Positions 22,301-34,500 of a DNA stretch of 64,000 nt are shown in pieces. The notes beneath the pieces are model-generated. The model was not told where the DNA came from. It saw only the letters and a program-made list of their open reading frames with translations, and ran no database searches. The translations under genes and the position numbers were made by a program. The stretch spans positions 9,123,001 through 9,187,000 of the forward strand of contig CM032815.1 in NCBI GenBank assembly GCA_019155185.1. The letters run 5' to 3'. The stretch comes from Beaufortia kweichowensis (Eukaryota; Chordata; Actinopteri; Cypriniformes; Gastromyzontidae). Each line of letters begins with the position of its first letter. The first letter of the stretch is position 1.

Positions 22301-24254
22301 GTTTGTTGACCCCATGCAGTTCTGGATTAAAAATATGTTTTTGATTGGTTACATTCCTGAAGAAAAAAGTATTCTGTAGTCCAAGTCAGTTTGTACTTTT
22401 ATTTGCTGCTTGCTGAGGGTTAATTTTGGATCCTGTTGTACAGGTGAAGTCAAGTCTTCCAGCCCATCTGAGAGTCCTCTGATGGAGAAAAGAGAACTGC
22501 ATGAAACTCACAGTCCAATCCTGAAACCAGTCCCTGAGGAGTCCAACGCCCCCCTTTCTTCCAATACCTCCCCGCCTCTTCCTCCACCTGAGGAGCGCAA
22601 AGTCACCTTCGACATCGGTGATTCAGATGACGCTGATCCAAAGGACTGCAAAGAATCAGAAACCAGCAATGGTAAGCCTGTTGGTTATCTTGACCATCAG
22701 TTCACACGCTTATGTTTTTGTTGTAGATTATACTTTAACATGACTTAATCTTCAACAGCAAAGACGGCCCACGTTCACTTCACTACAGGCCACAATCACA
22801 TCCCTAACAACGGTTACACTCAGTACCACACGGTTCACAAGGACTCCGGCCTCTACAAGGACCTGCTGCACAAACTCCACCTGGCCAAAGTTGGAGACTG
22901 CATGGGCGAGGGCGGAGACAGGCCTATTCGCCGCAACAACAGCTATACCTCCTACACCATGGCCATCATCGGCATGCACGGAGAATTCAAGCCCAAGGAA
23001 GCAGACTTCCACGCTTCAGAAGAAGGGGACAAGGAGAAGGCAGGTGCACAGGAGCGGAAGCGCATCCGCATGGACAGCTACACGAGCTACTGTAACGCCG
23101 TGGCAGAGAACGGAACGCCCGAGGACCTTGGGGAGGGTGAAGTCACCTTGGAGATAGTAGAAGGCGATGCCGGGAGCAGCCGTAGTTCTTTAGAAGAGGA
23201 TAGAGCAGATGCTGACAAGCCTGAAGTGTCTATGCTCTTCCAGTTCTTGCAAATTCTCACTGCCTGCTTTGGCTCCTTCGCTCATGGTGGAAATGATGTC
23301 AGGTAATGAAGATATGTTCATGTGTTATTTGCTTTAAATAGTTTATTCAAATAAAGAGATGAGTTACAAGGGACTTGTAATAAAACAGAAGTAAATGTAG
23401 CATTTTACAATGGCTTTGGTTGTCAGATTTAATACAATTTTAGGCAGCTTTGTAATTTCTTTTCTTTTACTTTCAGTAACGCAATTGGTCCTCTGGTTGC
23501 TCTGTGGCTGGTCTATGAGAGTGGCTCTGTTATGACAAGTGCACCAACTCCAATCTGGTTGTTGCTGTATGGAGGAGTGGGCATCTGCATCGGTCTGTGG
23601 GTCTGGGGTCGTAGAGTCATCCAGACTATGGGCAGGGACCTGACCCCCATCACCCCGTCTAGGTATTACACACACACCAGTGTCTATTCATTTGTTTTGT
23701 AACCTTTAAATGTTTTTTTATAAAGCCTGTTTTAAAAAGCTATGACAATTTTATTACTTTCTGTTGGATTTCTGGTTAATGTCTGACCTAATACACACCC
23801 AGATTATATAAAAGTTACAACCCCTGCATTGCAGGCTTTTCACCCATCCCCTACTGATATATGTCTGTAATCACTCCTTTGTTTATTTCAGCGGTTTCAG
23901 CATCGAGCTCGCCTCAGCCGTCACTGTCGTGGTTGCTTCCAACATCGGCCTTCCAGTTTCCACCACTCACTGCAAGGTGAGCTGTGCGCACATGCAAATG
24001 AACTGATGCAAATCCAGTCATAGACGGGGACCATTTGAATGAGGTTGATATCTTTAGCCCGCTTAAACTTGATGGTGTTTTTTCAGGTCGGGTCAGTGGT
24101 GGCTGTCGGTTGGCTGCGCTCCAAGAAGGCTGTGGATTGGCGTCTGTTCAGAAACATCTTCATGGCCTGGTTTGTCACAGTGCCTATCTCCGGCCTTATA
24201 AGCGCCGGAATCATGGCTGTGTTTACCTACGGCATACTGCCCCCATCTCCGTGA
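16348..24254 (+). CDS. slc20a1: Sodium-dependent phosphate transporter 1 (PiT1)
   Basis: Plasma-membrane Na+/phosphate symporter of the PiT family. Ten coding exons: 16348-16690, 16782-16922, 17045-17130, 17370-17466, 21089-21208, 22444-22671, 22759-23302, 23477-23662, 23892-23976, 24087-24254; all in phase, 665 aa (human 679). The two inverted PiT signatures are intact: GANDVANS at 43-50 and GGNDVSNAIG at about 515-524. Multiple membrane helices lie in 25-260 and 500-660. The large cytoplasmic loop (about 260-500) is made by exons 6 and 7 (counted from the start-codon exon) and is acidic and serine-rich, with the familiar PSESPLMEK and RRNNSYTSYTMAI blocks. The start is the first ATG of the exon in this frame (ACAATGG). 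Two large introns (17467-21088 and 21209-22443) interrupt it. Teleosts have two slc20a1 paralogues, and I cannot say which one this is. Confidence 0.96.
19106..19303. mobile_element. Cyprinid inverted-repeat element, copy 2
   Basis: Starts taaagggatagttcaccc and ends gtgggtgacctatctttttaa, terminal inverted repeats. The inner part has the family's tcacccttatgtctttcaa and catgagggtgagtaaataat. It lies in the large slc20a1 intron and has no coding capacity. Confidence 0.7.
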
Positions 24255-26125
24255 GAAACCCCTGTGAGAGCGCCAGAGAGAGATCTTTGTTCTTGTGATG
24301 GGTGGGGATGTAAACAACCCCATTTGATAGAGCTTGTGATTCTGGGCTGCATCATTTCCTAGCCTGTAGTGCATTCCTGTGCACCAGGTCACATGCCATA
24401 GCCTGTGAGAGAAAATCTAATCTAAGCTAGAAAGGTTGCCATCTAAATTCCCTTTTGTACATAGTCAAAAATCACCATGTTGTTGTTTTTATGTAATTAT
24501 GTACAGAACTACTTAAGGTTTTTTAAAGGTAAAGAACAATTACAATGCAGTATTAGCCTTTGTTCGACAGATGCTGTTTTCATTACGTTCATCATTTGTT
24601 AAGAGTTGCCTAGAGGAGCAGTATTTGTGTGCAAACAAATTTGGTGAGGAGGAAAAGTTTTTCTTTCATTTTTGTTTCTTTCTACTGTACATTTGGTATA
24701 CATATCCACTTTTTCACAAGCAGGCCTGATTTCAGTCAAAGCTGGGTGTGGGACTGTCAGAAATAGAGCCTTATCACTTTTTTGAAGGTCGATTTGCCAA
24801 GGGAGTTATTTGTTCACATCATGTTCCTTAAAACAAATTCCTTTTTGCATAATTTGTTTTGTTTTAATTCACTTAGTAACACTACAAAACAGACCCGCGC
24901 AGTAATCTAAGCGAATACGTTTGGAAATAATTTGGCCCAAAAGCAATTCTGTACTCGTTCTTTAAACCTTTGTAATTATTTGTATCTTTAGTGGATTGTG
25001 GAATGTCAAGCTTTTATTTTTTGCGCCACTGTAATAAATGAGCTGTTAATATTTGCTCTGCTTTGCCCGGCACTAAAACAACAGCAACTACCATAATAAC
25101 GGACCAAGTCACACGTGGAGATACACCATTAAACATTCATTAACTCCACCTCAACAGCCACTGCTTAAGGCACAAAATGTTCACAATCCTCTGCTGTAAC
25201 TACTATGCTCTTGGCGACTCTCTTAACTAAAATGTGTCCCCAAATGTTTGCTGTAGACAATTGATCTCCATATGGTGGATTATGTCCCTTTGTGCTCAGT
25301 GGCTATGTGCCACTGTTGTTGAATACGGATGAAGTGTTACTAGGATACCCGAGCTCCCAGTTTACTAGAGAAATGCGTCCCGGCTTGGTGAAAGGGCCAT
25401 TTGTAATGATACTTTTTGGAAAACTGACTGTCCATGTAATTTAATAATTATCAAAAACATCCCCCTAAAAGATTGATATTGTATAGAGAAATTCTGCAGT
25501 TTTTTGCTTTCCCCAAATTAACCCAAATAACTTAATTTGTTGCTTTTTTGGTATTGCTTAACATTTTAATATCTGATCTATTTAGGAAGGACGAATGAGC
25601 CTCTTCTCTTTTGAGAGTATTACAGTAATGCTAAAACGCAGTGAATTTAACTGAAAAATGAAGTTTACTAATGCTGGAAATGAAACCTTTACAATTCCTG
25701 TAACACTTGATGGCATCTCGCCTTCTTGTAGATGTAATTCTGTAGTACTGAGGAATGTTTGTGTGTGTGTGTATATAAAGAAACATTCACACATCGGGTT
25801 GATATACCAACCCCTACAGCAACACGAATTATTTAACCTATTAGATAGGTGCGGGACAATGGTATTAAATGTTTTTTTTATTGGTTTGAACTAAAGCTTG
25901 TAGTAGCTCCATCAGCAGGTTGTGAGGGCTTGTACTGCTGTGATGTCACTCTTTTGTTACTGAATTTGACAGATTTAGACCTTACATAGTTGCTGTAGTT
26001 GCCTTAAGTTTTTTTGGGGTACCAAAGAAAAAATGGATTGTTCTGTTGGCTGTTTCCAGCATATACTATTGTCCTCTCTGGGCTTTGGGGAGAAAATAAA
26101 AATGGTCTTTTTGAGTAACAGGTGT
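24255..26125 (+). other. slc20a1: slc20a1 3' UTR
   Basis: No further coding. AATAAA occurs at 25033-25038 and again at 26095-26100, the latter followed about 20 bases on by GT-rich sequence. Either could be used, giving 3' UTRs of about 0.8 or 1.9 kb. The transcript would end about 1 kb short of the convergent micro-exon gene. Confidence 0.5.
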
Positions 26126-27014
26126 GTTTGCATAATTTTGTTAAACCTATTGATCAATTACATAATCACTTATGACTTGAACATTTATAATTCACTGTAC
26201 ACATAAACATAGACATATTGATAGATTGCAAAAGATCAATAGAATGATAATATTTGTTTGGTGTATGTTATTCAAAAAGAGAAAAAATATTCACAATCAT
26301 CTATCCAAAAGTAATAACTTGCTCTGCCTCTTACTAAATTCAGCTTTTACCCTGCCAAGCTGAAGGGCTTCAGGTAAAGAGTAATTTTCCACAATCAACT
26401 AAACTTTGCTGAAAAAAATATCACTTTTCTCATTGAATACTGGTTGTATATTTTCTTAAAATCATTAAAGTTATATGGGTAGCAAATTCCTATAGTGATA
26501 AAATGTTTTTTTTATTATAAACAAAGTATGTAATTTTCCTTAGTGTGAAAGTTTCTTTTTATTGAAAAACAGGCAAAATAATTAATTAATATATCAGCCA
26601 TCATATTGTTTAACACAAAAATAGTACTGGCTCAAACTGTACTCATCATCAATCTTTTTAAGAACTTGCTTAATAAAGTTAATTTTGAATAAAATACTTT
26701 GTTCTTTGGGCCATGACTGAGAGCATTATTGCATCTTTGGTCTTAAAATAAGTTGGGAAAATGCAGACAAAGAGCGCCGAAACGGGACTGGCCTGGATAA
26801 CCGTCCTAGATAAATTCTACCTACATCTGCTACTTAAACTGTTTCCTCCTAAGAGGCCATGCAATTATACTGCTGTAAACCTCCCATGTAATCACCTGTC
26901 ATTAAAACTCACTTACACGTTCTTGTTTTTTGGACACTGGGAAATGTTTTCAGGCTTTATTTAAAAAAGCAACAATGTTTGAAATTTTGTGAAAGGTCAT
27001 GATAGATGCAGAGG

Positions 27015-27020
27015 TTTATT
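27015..27020 (-). terminator. Candidate polyadenylation signal of the micro-exon gene
   Basis: TTTATT on + (AATAAA on -) about 100 bases past the stop codon. Another lies near 26953-26960. Confidence 0.4.
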
Positions 27021-27122
27021 TCTAGGTTAGCAATTTTGTAATCTTTTATAACACAATGGCATTTAGGATGACAAGATAAATAGATTTATCTACAGTCTGA
27101 TTACACTTGGCTTTATAAATGT

Positions 27123-29341
27123 CTATAAAGACCAGAGGGAAAATCCAATTAAGTCATCATCAATGAAGTCATCTGTGGAGAGAAATGACAGGTAAGATAC
27201 GTCATAACACCAATCTTAATTTTTTAGGTATACTGAAATCAAGTAAATTATGTATATGCAACTCACCCAGACTTTCCTCACTCTCCACACTGTCATCAAC
27301 CTGCTTATTGTGCTCTAAAACAAAAACACGTGGTGTGTTAAAGACACACTAATTGATAAAATATAATCAAACTAACATAAAAATAAAAATATGCATTGAA
27401 AAGGATGTGCTGCATTTTACTAAAAGAAGGTCAGATCTTAGATTAATAACTAAGCTTACCTGTTGTGTGTTCAGAGGCTATAAATAAATGACATAAAACA
27501 TGTTACATAACAGTAGCAGTAAAACAATTAAGACATTTTAATAATCTTACATAACAAAATATATCGATTAATAAGAAATATAAAAGATGCAATTTAAACA
27601 AGTATAGCCTACTTACTGTCGCCCACGAAGTCTGTTTCTAAAATAAACACAAAAGTAACCATGTGAGCTTTGGCAATGGTCAAGGTTAGCGTTATCACAT
27701 TTTACACATCACATGATATTGTAACTGCGCATCATTTGCGGTGTAAAGTGACAGTCTGTCGACCTCGTGTGGTGATCAGTGGAACTGGACTCACTTCTGA
27801 ACTCATTTCCGGTACTCTCTTCTGCGTCACACAACAGAACAGAAATTACGTAAGCATTGATGTAAGCAAATGCACGTGACATCTGTGACTTAGTACATAT
27901 TGTTCATATTTTACATAGATAAATCATTTTATTGGAATTAAACCCGTTTGGATTTATTTATGAAACATTTTGAAACATTTAATAATACAAATTAAACAGA
28001 GTTAGAAAAGAATGTGAAATCTTACCTTTCTTTTCTGTAGTGCATGTTAATGCCTCCTTTTCACCATCTATCGAATTAAGATTTTTAATAGAATGTTAAT
28101 TGGAAGAAATTAGTAAATATTGTCAAATAAGAATGGATGGTAAAGTGTCAACCAACCATCAGTATTTTCCTCATCCAATACTTCTCTGCCTGAAAGAAAT
28201 CACTTTATTGATTAAAATAAATTTGTTTGAGTTTGAACAATAATTATGAGCAGCAAAAAGAGAAGAAAAAAATAACAATTCTTACCTTCAGATTCATTAT
28301 TTTCATTTCCCTCTTCTGTAATACATATTAAAATCAACTAAATTCAATATTCAATTATTTTGTGATAATATGCTTTATTATTTAAACATCTTACATTTAT
28401 TTCACAGCCTTTGACTGCTTAGAAAGGATATTAACTGTTTCTTACCCGTGTGATTCACTGCTAAACTGTCTGTATCTGTGAATAATAAGCAATATTAATT
28501 CACCCTGTGTGCGCTTTACATGAGAGTAAAATTCAGCTTTGTTTGATTTGTTTTGCATCCACAATTACCTTTCACATGTGCTGCCTCATACATCACTTCA
28601 TCTGTGGATATAGAGATTAAATTAACTCTTACAAACTAAATCTGTAAGCAAATGTGCATGAGATATACAAAAAATGTTAAATCAGTGAGATTCGTTTATA
28701 AGCTCCAAAAAGAGAAATTATGCAAAGCAGTTGCAAAAATGAGAAAAAAGATGACTCACCATGTTTTTGTTGTTCAAGTTGTGTTGGTGTAATATGTTCT
28801 TCAGACACTATGACCGAACACAACAGAGAAGAGTATTACATAAGTACACATCAATATACAGCATAGACAGTGTGGTTAAAGTGTCTAAATATTTTTGGTA
28901 CAGGGGCAGATTGAAAAAAACCAAATGCCTGCAATATAAGCAGAAAATTGTGGAAAAATGTGTTACCTCTTTCTTCAGATGATTCATTGCTTTTAGTGGA
29001 CTCCAGTGACATAGAAACCACTATAGATAGACAAATATACTGTACTGTATTTGTTTGAATTGACAAATCTGTACATTGACAAAACTGAACAAATACATCA
29101 CAGAAAATCATGCAATCTTCCTAAACAAACATGAAACATTTAATCTACATTTTAATTTAATTTTGCAACATATAAATACCTATATGTTATAAACATTAAA
29201 CTACACATACACATTAAACAAAAATATAAACATTAAACTACACATACCTCAATATGCAAATGCTAACTGGTAAATTTTATTCTTACCACTGTGGAAACCT
29301 GCCACTGCAACAAAGAGGATTATAGGTACAACAGTTTTCAT
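27123..29341 (-). CDS. Secreted acidic micro-exon protein, unrecognised
   Basis: I do not recognise this gene. Twelve coding exons on -: 29341-29287, 29020-28967, 28807-28760, 28601-28569, 28475-28446, 28315-28286, 28189-28157, 28067-28026, 27637-27617, 27477-27460, 27314-27267, 27172-27123; 153 aa. All eleven introns are phase 1 with GT-AG ends, and the ten internal exons are 18-54 bases, all multiples of three. Residues 1-18 (MKTVVPIILFVAVAGFHS) form a signal peptide. The rest is about 30% Asp+Glu with about 9 Lys/Arg and one cysteine, so likely disordered. N-glycosylation sequons are NES (exon 2), NHT (exon 5) and NES (exon 6). Several S-x-E sites resemble Fam20C kinase targets. It ends DDFIDDDLIGFSLWSL, TAG. 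A TATA box lies upstream. An SCPP (mineral-matrix) protein is a possible analogy, but SCPP introns are phase 0. Small alternative exons may be missed. Confidence 0.7.
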
Positions 29342-29409
29342 CTTGAATGAATAGGACAGATGCTAGACAAGATCAAGGTGTCTTTAAGTCAAGCGTTCGC
29401 CAGTGAGTC

Positions 29410-29417
29410 TTTATATA
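29410..29417 (-). promoter_or_regulatory. TATA box of the micro-exon gene
   Basis: Minus strand reads TATATAAA, 69 bases upstream of the ATG at 29341. The implied start site is about 29380 and the leader about 40 bases. This supports a regulated, tissue-restricted secreted product. Confidence 0.5.
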
Positions 29418-29419
29418 TG

Positions 29420-30940
29420 TTTCTGGACATCACATGCTTTGGATGGACAGACTCATCTCTGTCTGCCTGCCAGCAGCTGGATGGCACATCTCTCCCGACA
29501 CACAGACGTGGTATTATTTCAACAAAGAATGACTGTCATTGATGCACTGATCAGTTGTTCTGTTGTTGTGGTGAGTGGTGACTGCAGCGCAAGTGTGGAA
29601 TGAATTTGTTGGAAGTCATCAAAATAAAAGGTCATTTCCTCTCTGGTTGGTGGGTGTTTTTTAGTAAAGGAAATGATTGATTGTGCTCATAGATCTGATG
29701 TCACTGCAGTTGGCCCATGGGTATGTTGTTGTACTCATTGTGCAGATATGTTTTGCACACTTTGGAAGCAAAAACATGGATCATTCTGCTGTTGATAACA
29801 ATAATGGCAGGTGTTACAATAATTTCCCCTCCTCTACCATTTTGGATAAAATGCCTTGTTTATTACACTGCAATGAATTACATGCATTTCTTAATAGCTA
29901 AACATAATTTAAACAAGTATATTTTAATAAAGGCATGCATAAAAATGCATGAGGTATTTTTTTTGTTTTAAGCACCTATCTAACACAGATTGTTTGTGAG
30001 ATTTATGTTTAAAACAAGAGATAACAACAACAGAAAAGTCTCATTATCTCACGTTTTTGTTTCTCAAGTATATTTATCTTAATCATTGTAAGAATGTTTA
30101 GATGTTTAACTGGTAAACAAAAACACTGATTAAGAAAAGGCTCAGGGCTTTTTTCATCTAAATCCTTTATGTGATTTTTTATCCTGGAAAATCATAAACA
30201 TGTATACTCATTTTAAAATCTGTTTTGATCTTAACATTATTTACAAAATCAAATTAACACATCAAATTATCAAAAAACAATGCTTGACTCTTTCTCAAAA
30301 CTAACCTTACTTCACTTATTCATATGTGACCCAGTCTGTAAAAACCAGTCCCAAGTCATTTTTTGTGATTTTTCTGTTTTCTACATAAAATCATTCTACA
30401 TAATGAAAAGAATATTCTGTGTGAATTTAACATTGTTATTGTTAATATTGTCTGAGTAATGACATATCAAAGATTGAAATCATAGTGAAATTAATAGGTG
30501 AAATCAAATTTTGTTGCTCGTTATCTCAGAATTTTTAGCCTGGTTTTCACAGACAGGGTCACATATTTGCAATTTTAACAATATTGATTTTAGTGGATAT
30601 ATAAAGTAACCACGTTACCTATGGACAGGCTATACAAAGGTTTAATTAATGCTATATCATAAAATAAAATAAGAATTACAATAAAAAAATAAATGAATTG
30701 ATTTAAATCAAGAGCTTTAAAAGAACATAGAGATTTTTAATGTATCAAAATGTATATAATGCAATGTGATGCATTTGAAAAAAAATACTGTAAATAAAAA
30801 CTTTTTATGTGTTTCTCTGTCTACTTACCTGAACCAGAAAATACAGGAAAATATTTTATTCAATATTTAATGACTTTTTTATTACTACAAAACAATTATA
30901 ATAAACTTTAATAACTATAATCAGTCGAATTTAGTGAAAT
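29420..30940. other. Intergenic between the micro-exon gene and pigo
   Basis: AT-rich. No gene seen. The part around 30330-30570 is flanked by catatgtgacccagtctgt and its near complement acagacagggtcacatattt, so it may be a small inverted-repeat element. Confidence 0.4.
30328..30571. mobile_element. Probable small inverted-repeat element
   Basis: The left end, tatgtgacccagtctgtaaaa, has its near complement on the right, tttcacagacagggtcacata. No coding capacity. The ends resemble a MITE family common in fish whose tips read TGTGACCCTGT. Target duplications not clear. Confidence 0.5.
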
Positions 30941-30949
30941 ACGACCTCG

Positions 30950-31314
30950 AAATTTGACAGTTTCATGCGCATTCTTTTTCTCCGTCCCTACCGCCGTAGT
31001 AGTCAATGCCCTGACTTTTATTTTGACCATCACTAAACACGTGACTTTTATTTTGATAGTCAACCCTTACCTGTGGCCCGATACTGCGCATGTCAACGGA
31101 AGTGGAAACCGGGCTGCGCGATATCCAATATTAAAACAAAACCGACATGCGATTGGACTGCATGCATGTCACCGAGTGTAGAGTAGCGGTGAGGCTCTGA
31201 TATCATCTCTGCCAGATGTCGTTTAACCCGCGGGGCTTCAGTCCGCTCGCCGTGGATGTGCTGTGTACATTTCAGTTCCCGAAGAGAGAGAGAGGACAAA
31301 CGCAGTGAAGCAAG
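30950..31314 (+). promoter_or_regulatory. pigo: pigo promoter and noncoding first exon
   Basis: CpG density rises at 30960-31260. A 15-base direct repeat (tgacttttattttga) occurs at 31012-31026 and 31042-31056, with an E-box CACGTG beside the second. A purine-rich stretch ends in a donor (caag|gtcagt, exon end 31314). The coding exon begins after an acceptor at 31597, so the leader is split. The start site is inferred at about 31190-31240. Confidence 0.5.
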
Positions 31315-31598
31315 GTCAGTACTGTGAGCGTGTGCAGCAGCCGCTTACTTACCATTGTGCTCTTAATTAAAAGTGCATTATCAGTAGTATGTACTAGTCT
31401 GGGTTGGGACATGTATATAGCGCACATTTCACATTAGAAGCTTGAGGTGCTTCAGTTTGGAGTTAGTATGCAACACAACACTACACTATGTGCTGTTGGT
31501 ATCTCAAAAAAAGTATGCTGCCCCTCAAAAACGTGTCTTTTATGTCACATCCATGAAATAGAAAATGATATTTATTCGTCTTTTCCCATTGCTTCAGA

Positions 31599-34500
31599 AT
31601 GAGGAGACTTGCTGTTCTTGTCCCTCTCATCTGGGTCTGCTCAGTGTTCTATGTAGGCATCTTCTTGTTCGTGGGAGGATTTTTACTAGTCAGGTTGGAG
31701 GTCAACAGAACCAGCACCTGTGCAGACATCTTATCTCCAGGAGCCCAGCTAAAGGGAGATTTCTGCCTGAGTGAGCCACGCTTTCGTAGAGCAGTGGTCT
31801 TGATCATAGACGCCCTCAAAGCTGACTTCACCCGCTATGATCCAGAGAACACTGCACCCAAACCGTTCGAGAATAAGCTGCCCGTGTTGGACGAAATGGC
31901 ATCGTTGCACCCGTCTCATGCCAGACTTTACACCTTTCGGGCCGATCCGCCCACCACCACCATGCAGAGGATCAAAGGCTTTACCACAGGTTCACTGCCC
32001 ACGTTCATTGACGTGGGGAACAACTTTGCCTCCAATGCCATACTGGAAGACAATCTGGTGCACCAGTTGGGCCAAGTGGGTGAGTGAAGCTTTTCCTCCT
32101 TTTAGCTTGTGGGTTGAAGGTTTTGAGACCAATTTAAAGGAAAAGATGAAGAAATTATAAAGAGAGACCCCAAAATAAGAATTCTGTCATCATTTATTCA
32201 TCCTCATGTCATTCAAAACCTGTATATGATTCTTTCTTTTTGAGATATTTTGAGAAATGTCTCAGTGGTTTTGTGTTCATACAATGAAATCAATCAATGG
32301 GGGTCAATGTTGTTTGTTTACCAACATTCTTTAAAATATGTTTTGTATTCCGTAAAAGAAAGAAGGTTTGAAAATGATTTTTAATCATTTTAAGAATAAT
32401 ATTTTTTTATTTATATGTTAGTTTAATGACAACCAGCCCACTATTATCTGTAGCATAATGTGAATTTTTTTATTACTGTTATACAATTATATGTCCATTA
32501 TTATTAGTGCTATTATTAAAATTTATTTTAAAAAGTATAAACTAAGTTATACTACAGTGATAGATTTTCTTTGAGAATTATAGTAATCTCAAAAAATGTA
32601 TGTAATTAATGAAAACAAAAAGTATAATATCCTGCGATGAATATAACATCACAAAAGTATATTTAATTCTATTGACTATACTATGTCAAAAGAAATGATT
32701 AAAAGTAGTATTAAAAAAGTTTTCTTGTAGAAATTGCTCTTCTGCTTTCGTGTCTGATAATCTTTCTCCTTTTTGTTTCAAGGCAAAAGAGTTGTCTTTA
32801 TGGGAGATGATACGTGGGTTAGTCTGTTCCCCAAGAAATTTCACAGATCTCTGCCTTTCCCCTCTTTTAACGTGAAAGACCTGCACACTGTCGACAACGG
32901 CATTCTCCAAAACATCTATCCTACCAGTAAGCAAAATCCTTATCCACCAGTTTGAAACCAGCTTAGTTGGTTAAACATCACTTTGTTTTCCTCCTAAACA
33001 AACATGCATACCTTATGTTTATGCTGTAAACACGGCATCTGAATGAGTGAGTAACGGTTCTTATTTGCTGTCCACAGTGGAGGGGGATGACTGGGATGTG
33101 TTGATTGCTCACTTCCTGGGTGTGGATCACTGTGGGCACAGATTTGGCCCTGATCACCCTGCCATGGCTGAGAAACTCTCCCAGATGGATAGTGTCATTA
33201 GGTTCGCCCACTTTCTGAATTGCTGCTATTTTGTAATTACGCTTGTAATTAAGCATTATTCATTTGGTTTCCATCTGCTGCTGTTGCAATGCTGACCCCA
33301 GGTCAGTGATAAAGCGTCTGAAGAATGACACACTGTTGGTGGTGATGGGAGATCATGGAATGACAGATACTGGGGATCACGGTGGAGAAAGTCAGAAAGA
33401 GACAGACGCTGCCCTGTTTCTCTACAGTTCCTCATCTTTGTTTCCAGCTCCAGGATCGCAGGTAAACAATATTACTGGTATGATTTGTCTGTATTGAACC
33501 TTCTGCAACCTGGAAACTAGCACCTCCAGGACATTTTTAATGGGGTGGCCAGATGAAGAAGGTAAAATCCTTTCTTAAGGTAGAGGGATGCAACTATAAT
33601 GTATGTAGTTGCTGAGAGATTTGTCATTTGCTTGAGATGCTCATAATTAAATTGGAAAAAAATTTGACAATATAATATAAAATATACTAATTGATTTTGA
33701 TTTTAGTTTTCTTTTCATTTTTATTTTTAATATTTTAATATATTAATTATTTAGTAATACATAATATAGTATATTATTATTATTAATATATTTATTTATG
33801 TATTTGTATTGATTTGAATTAATTTAAATTTAATAAATTATATTTATATTTAATAAACATAATTTAATAAATTTCAGCTTTAGTTTTTAGTTACATTTTT
33901 ATTTATTTTCAGTTATTTTATTCATTTTATTGCCTCAACCTAAACCTGTTTGTTTATTGCTGAGGCAACATTTCTAATTTCTATTTAGTTTAAGTTTATA
34001 TGTTTAATTTAATTTATTTTTAGAATTTTTATTTTATTTTTTAATTTAAGTAAACCATAAAAACCTTGGTCCAAGTTTTATTTAAAACCGCAGTTTTTTT
34101 TTTTTTTTTTCTTTTATTATTATACAAAATAATAAAAACTAAAGCAAAATTATTTCTAAAATGTCTCTGGCCTAAATACATGGCAGCATATGCATATTTG
34201 TTTGCAGGTTTTTCTACACATGTATAATTCTATTGTGCTCTGAAAGCTTAACATTATGTTTATGTCTCTGTAGGTAGAGCCTGCGGTAGTTCCTCAGACT
34301 GATTTAGTACCCACATTAGCGCTGTTATTAGGAGTTCCCATTCCTTACAGCAGTGTGGGTCAGATACTTCTGCCACTGTTCCCTCAGAACGGCTCACAAA
34401 GTGCACCTACAGGTCTCAGCCAGGCGGAGGCGCTGTGGATTAACGTCAAACAGGTTAGAGGACATTCACCACCATAGATAATACCAGGGCTTAATTACAG

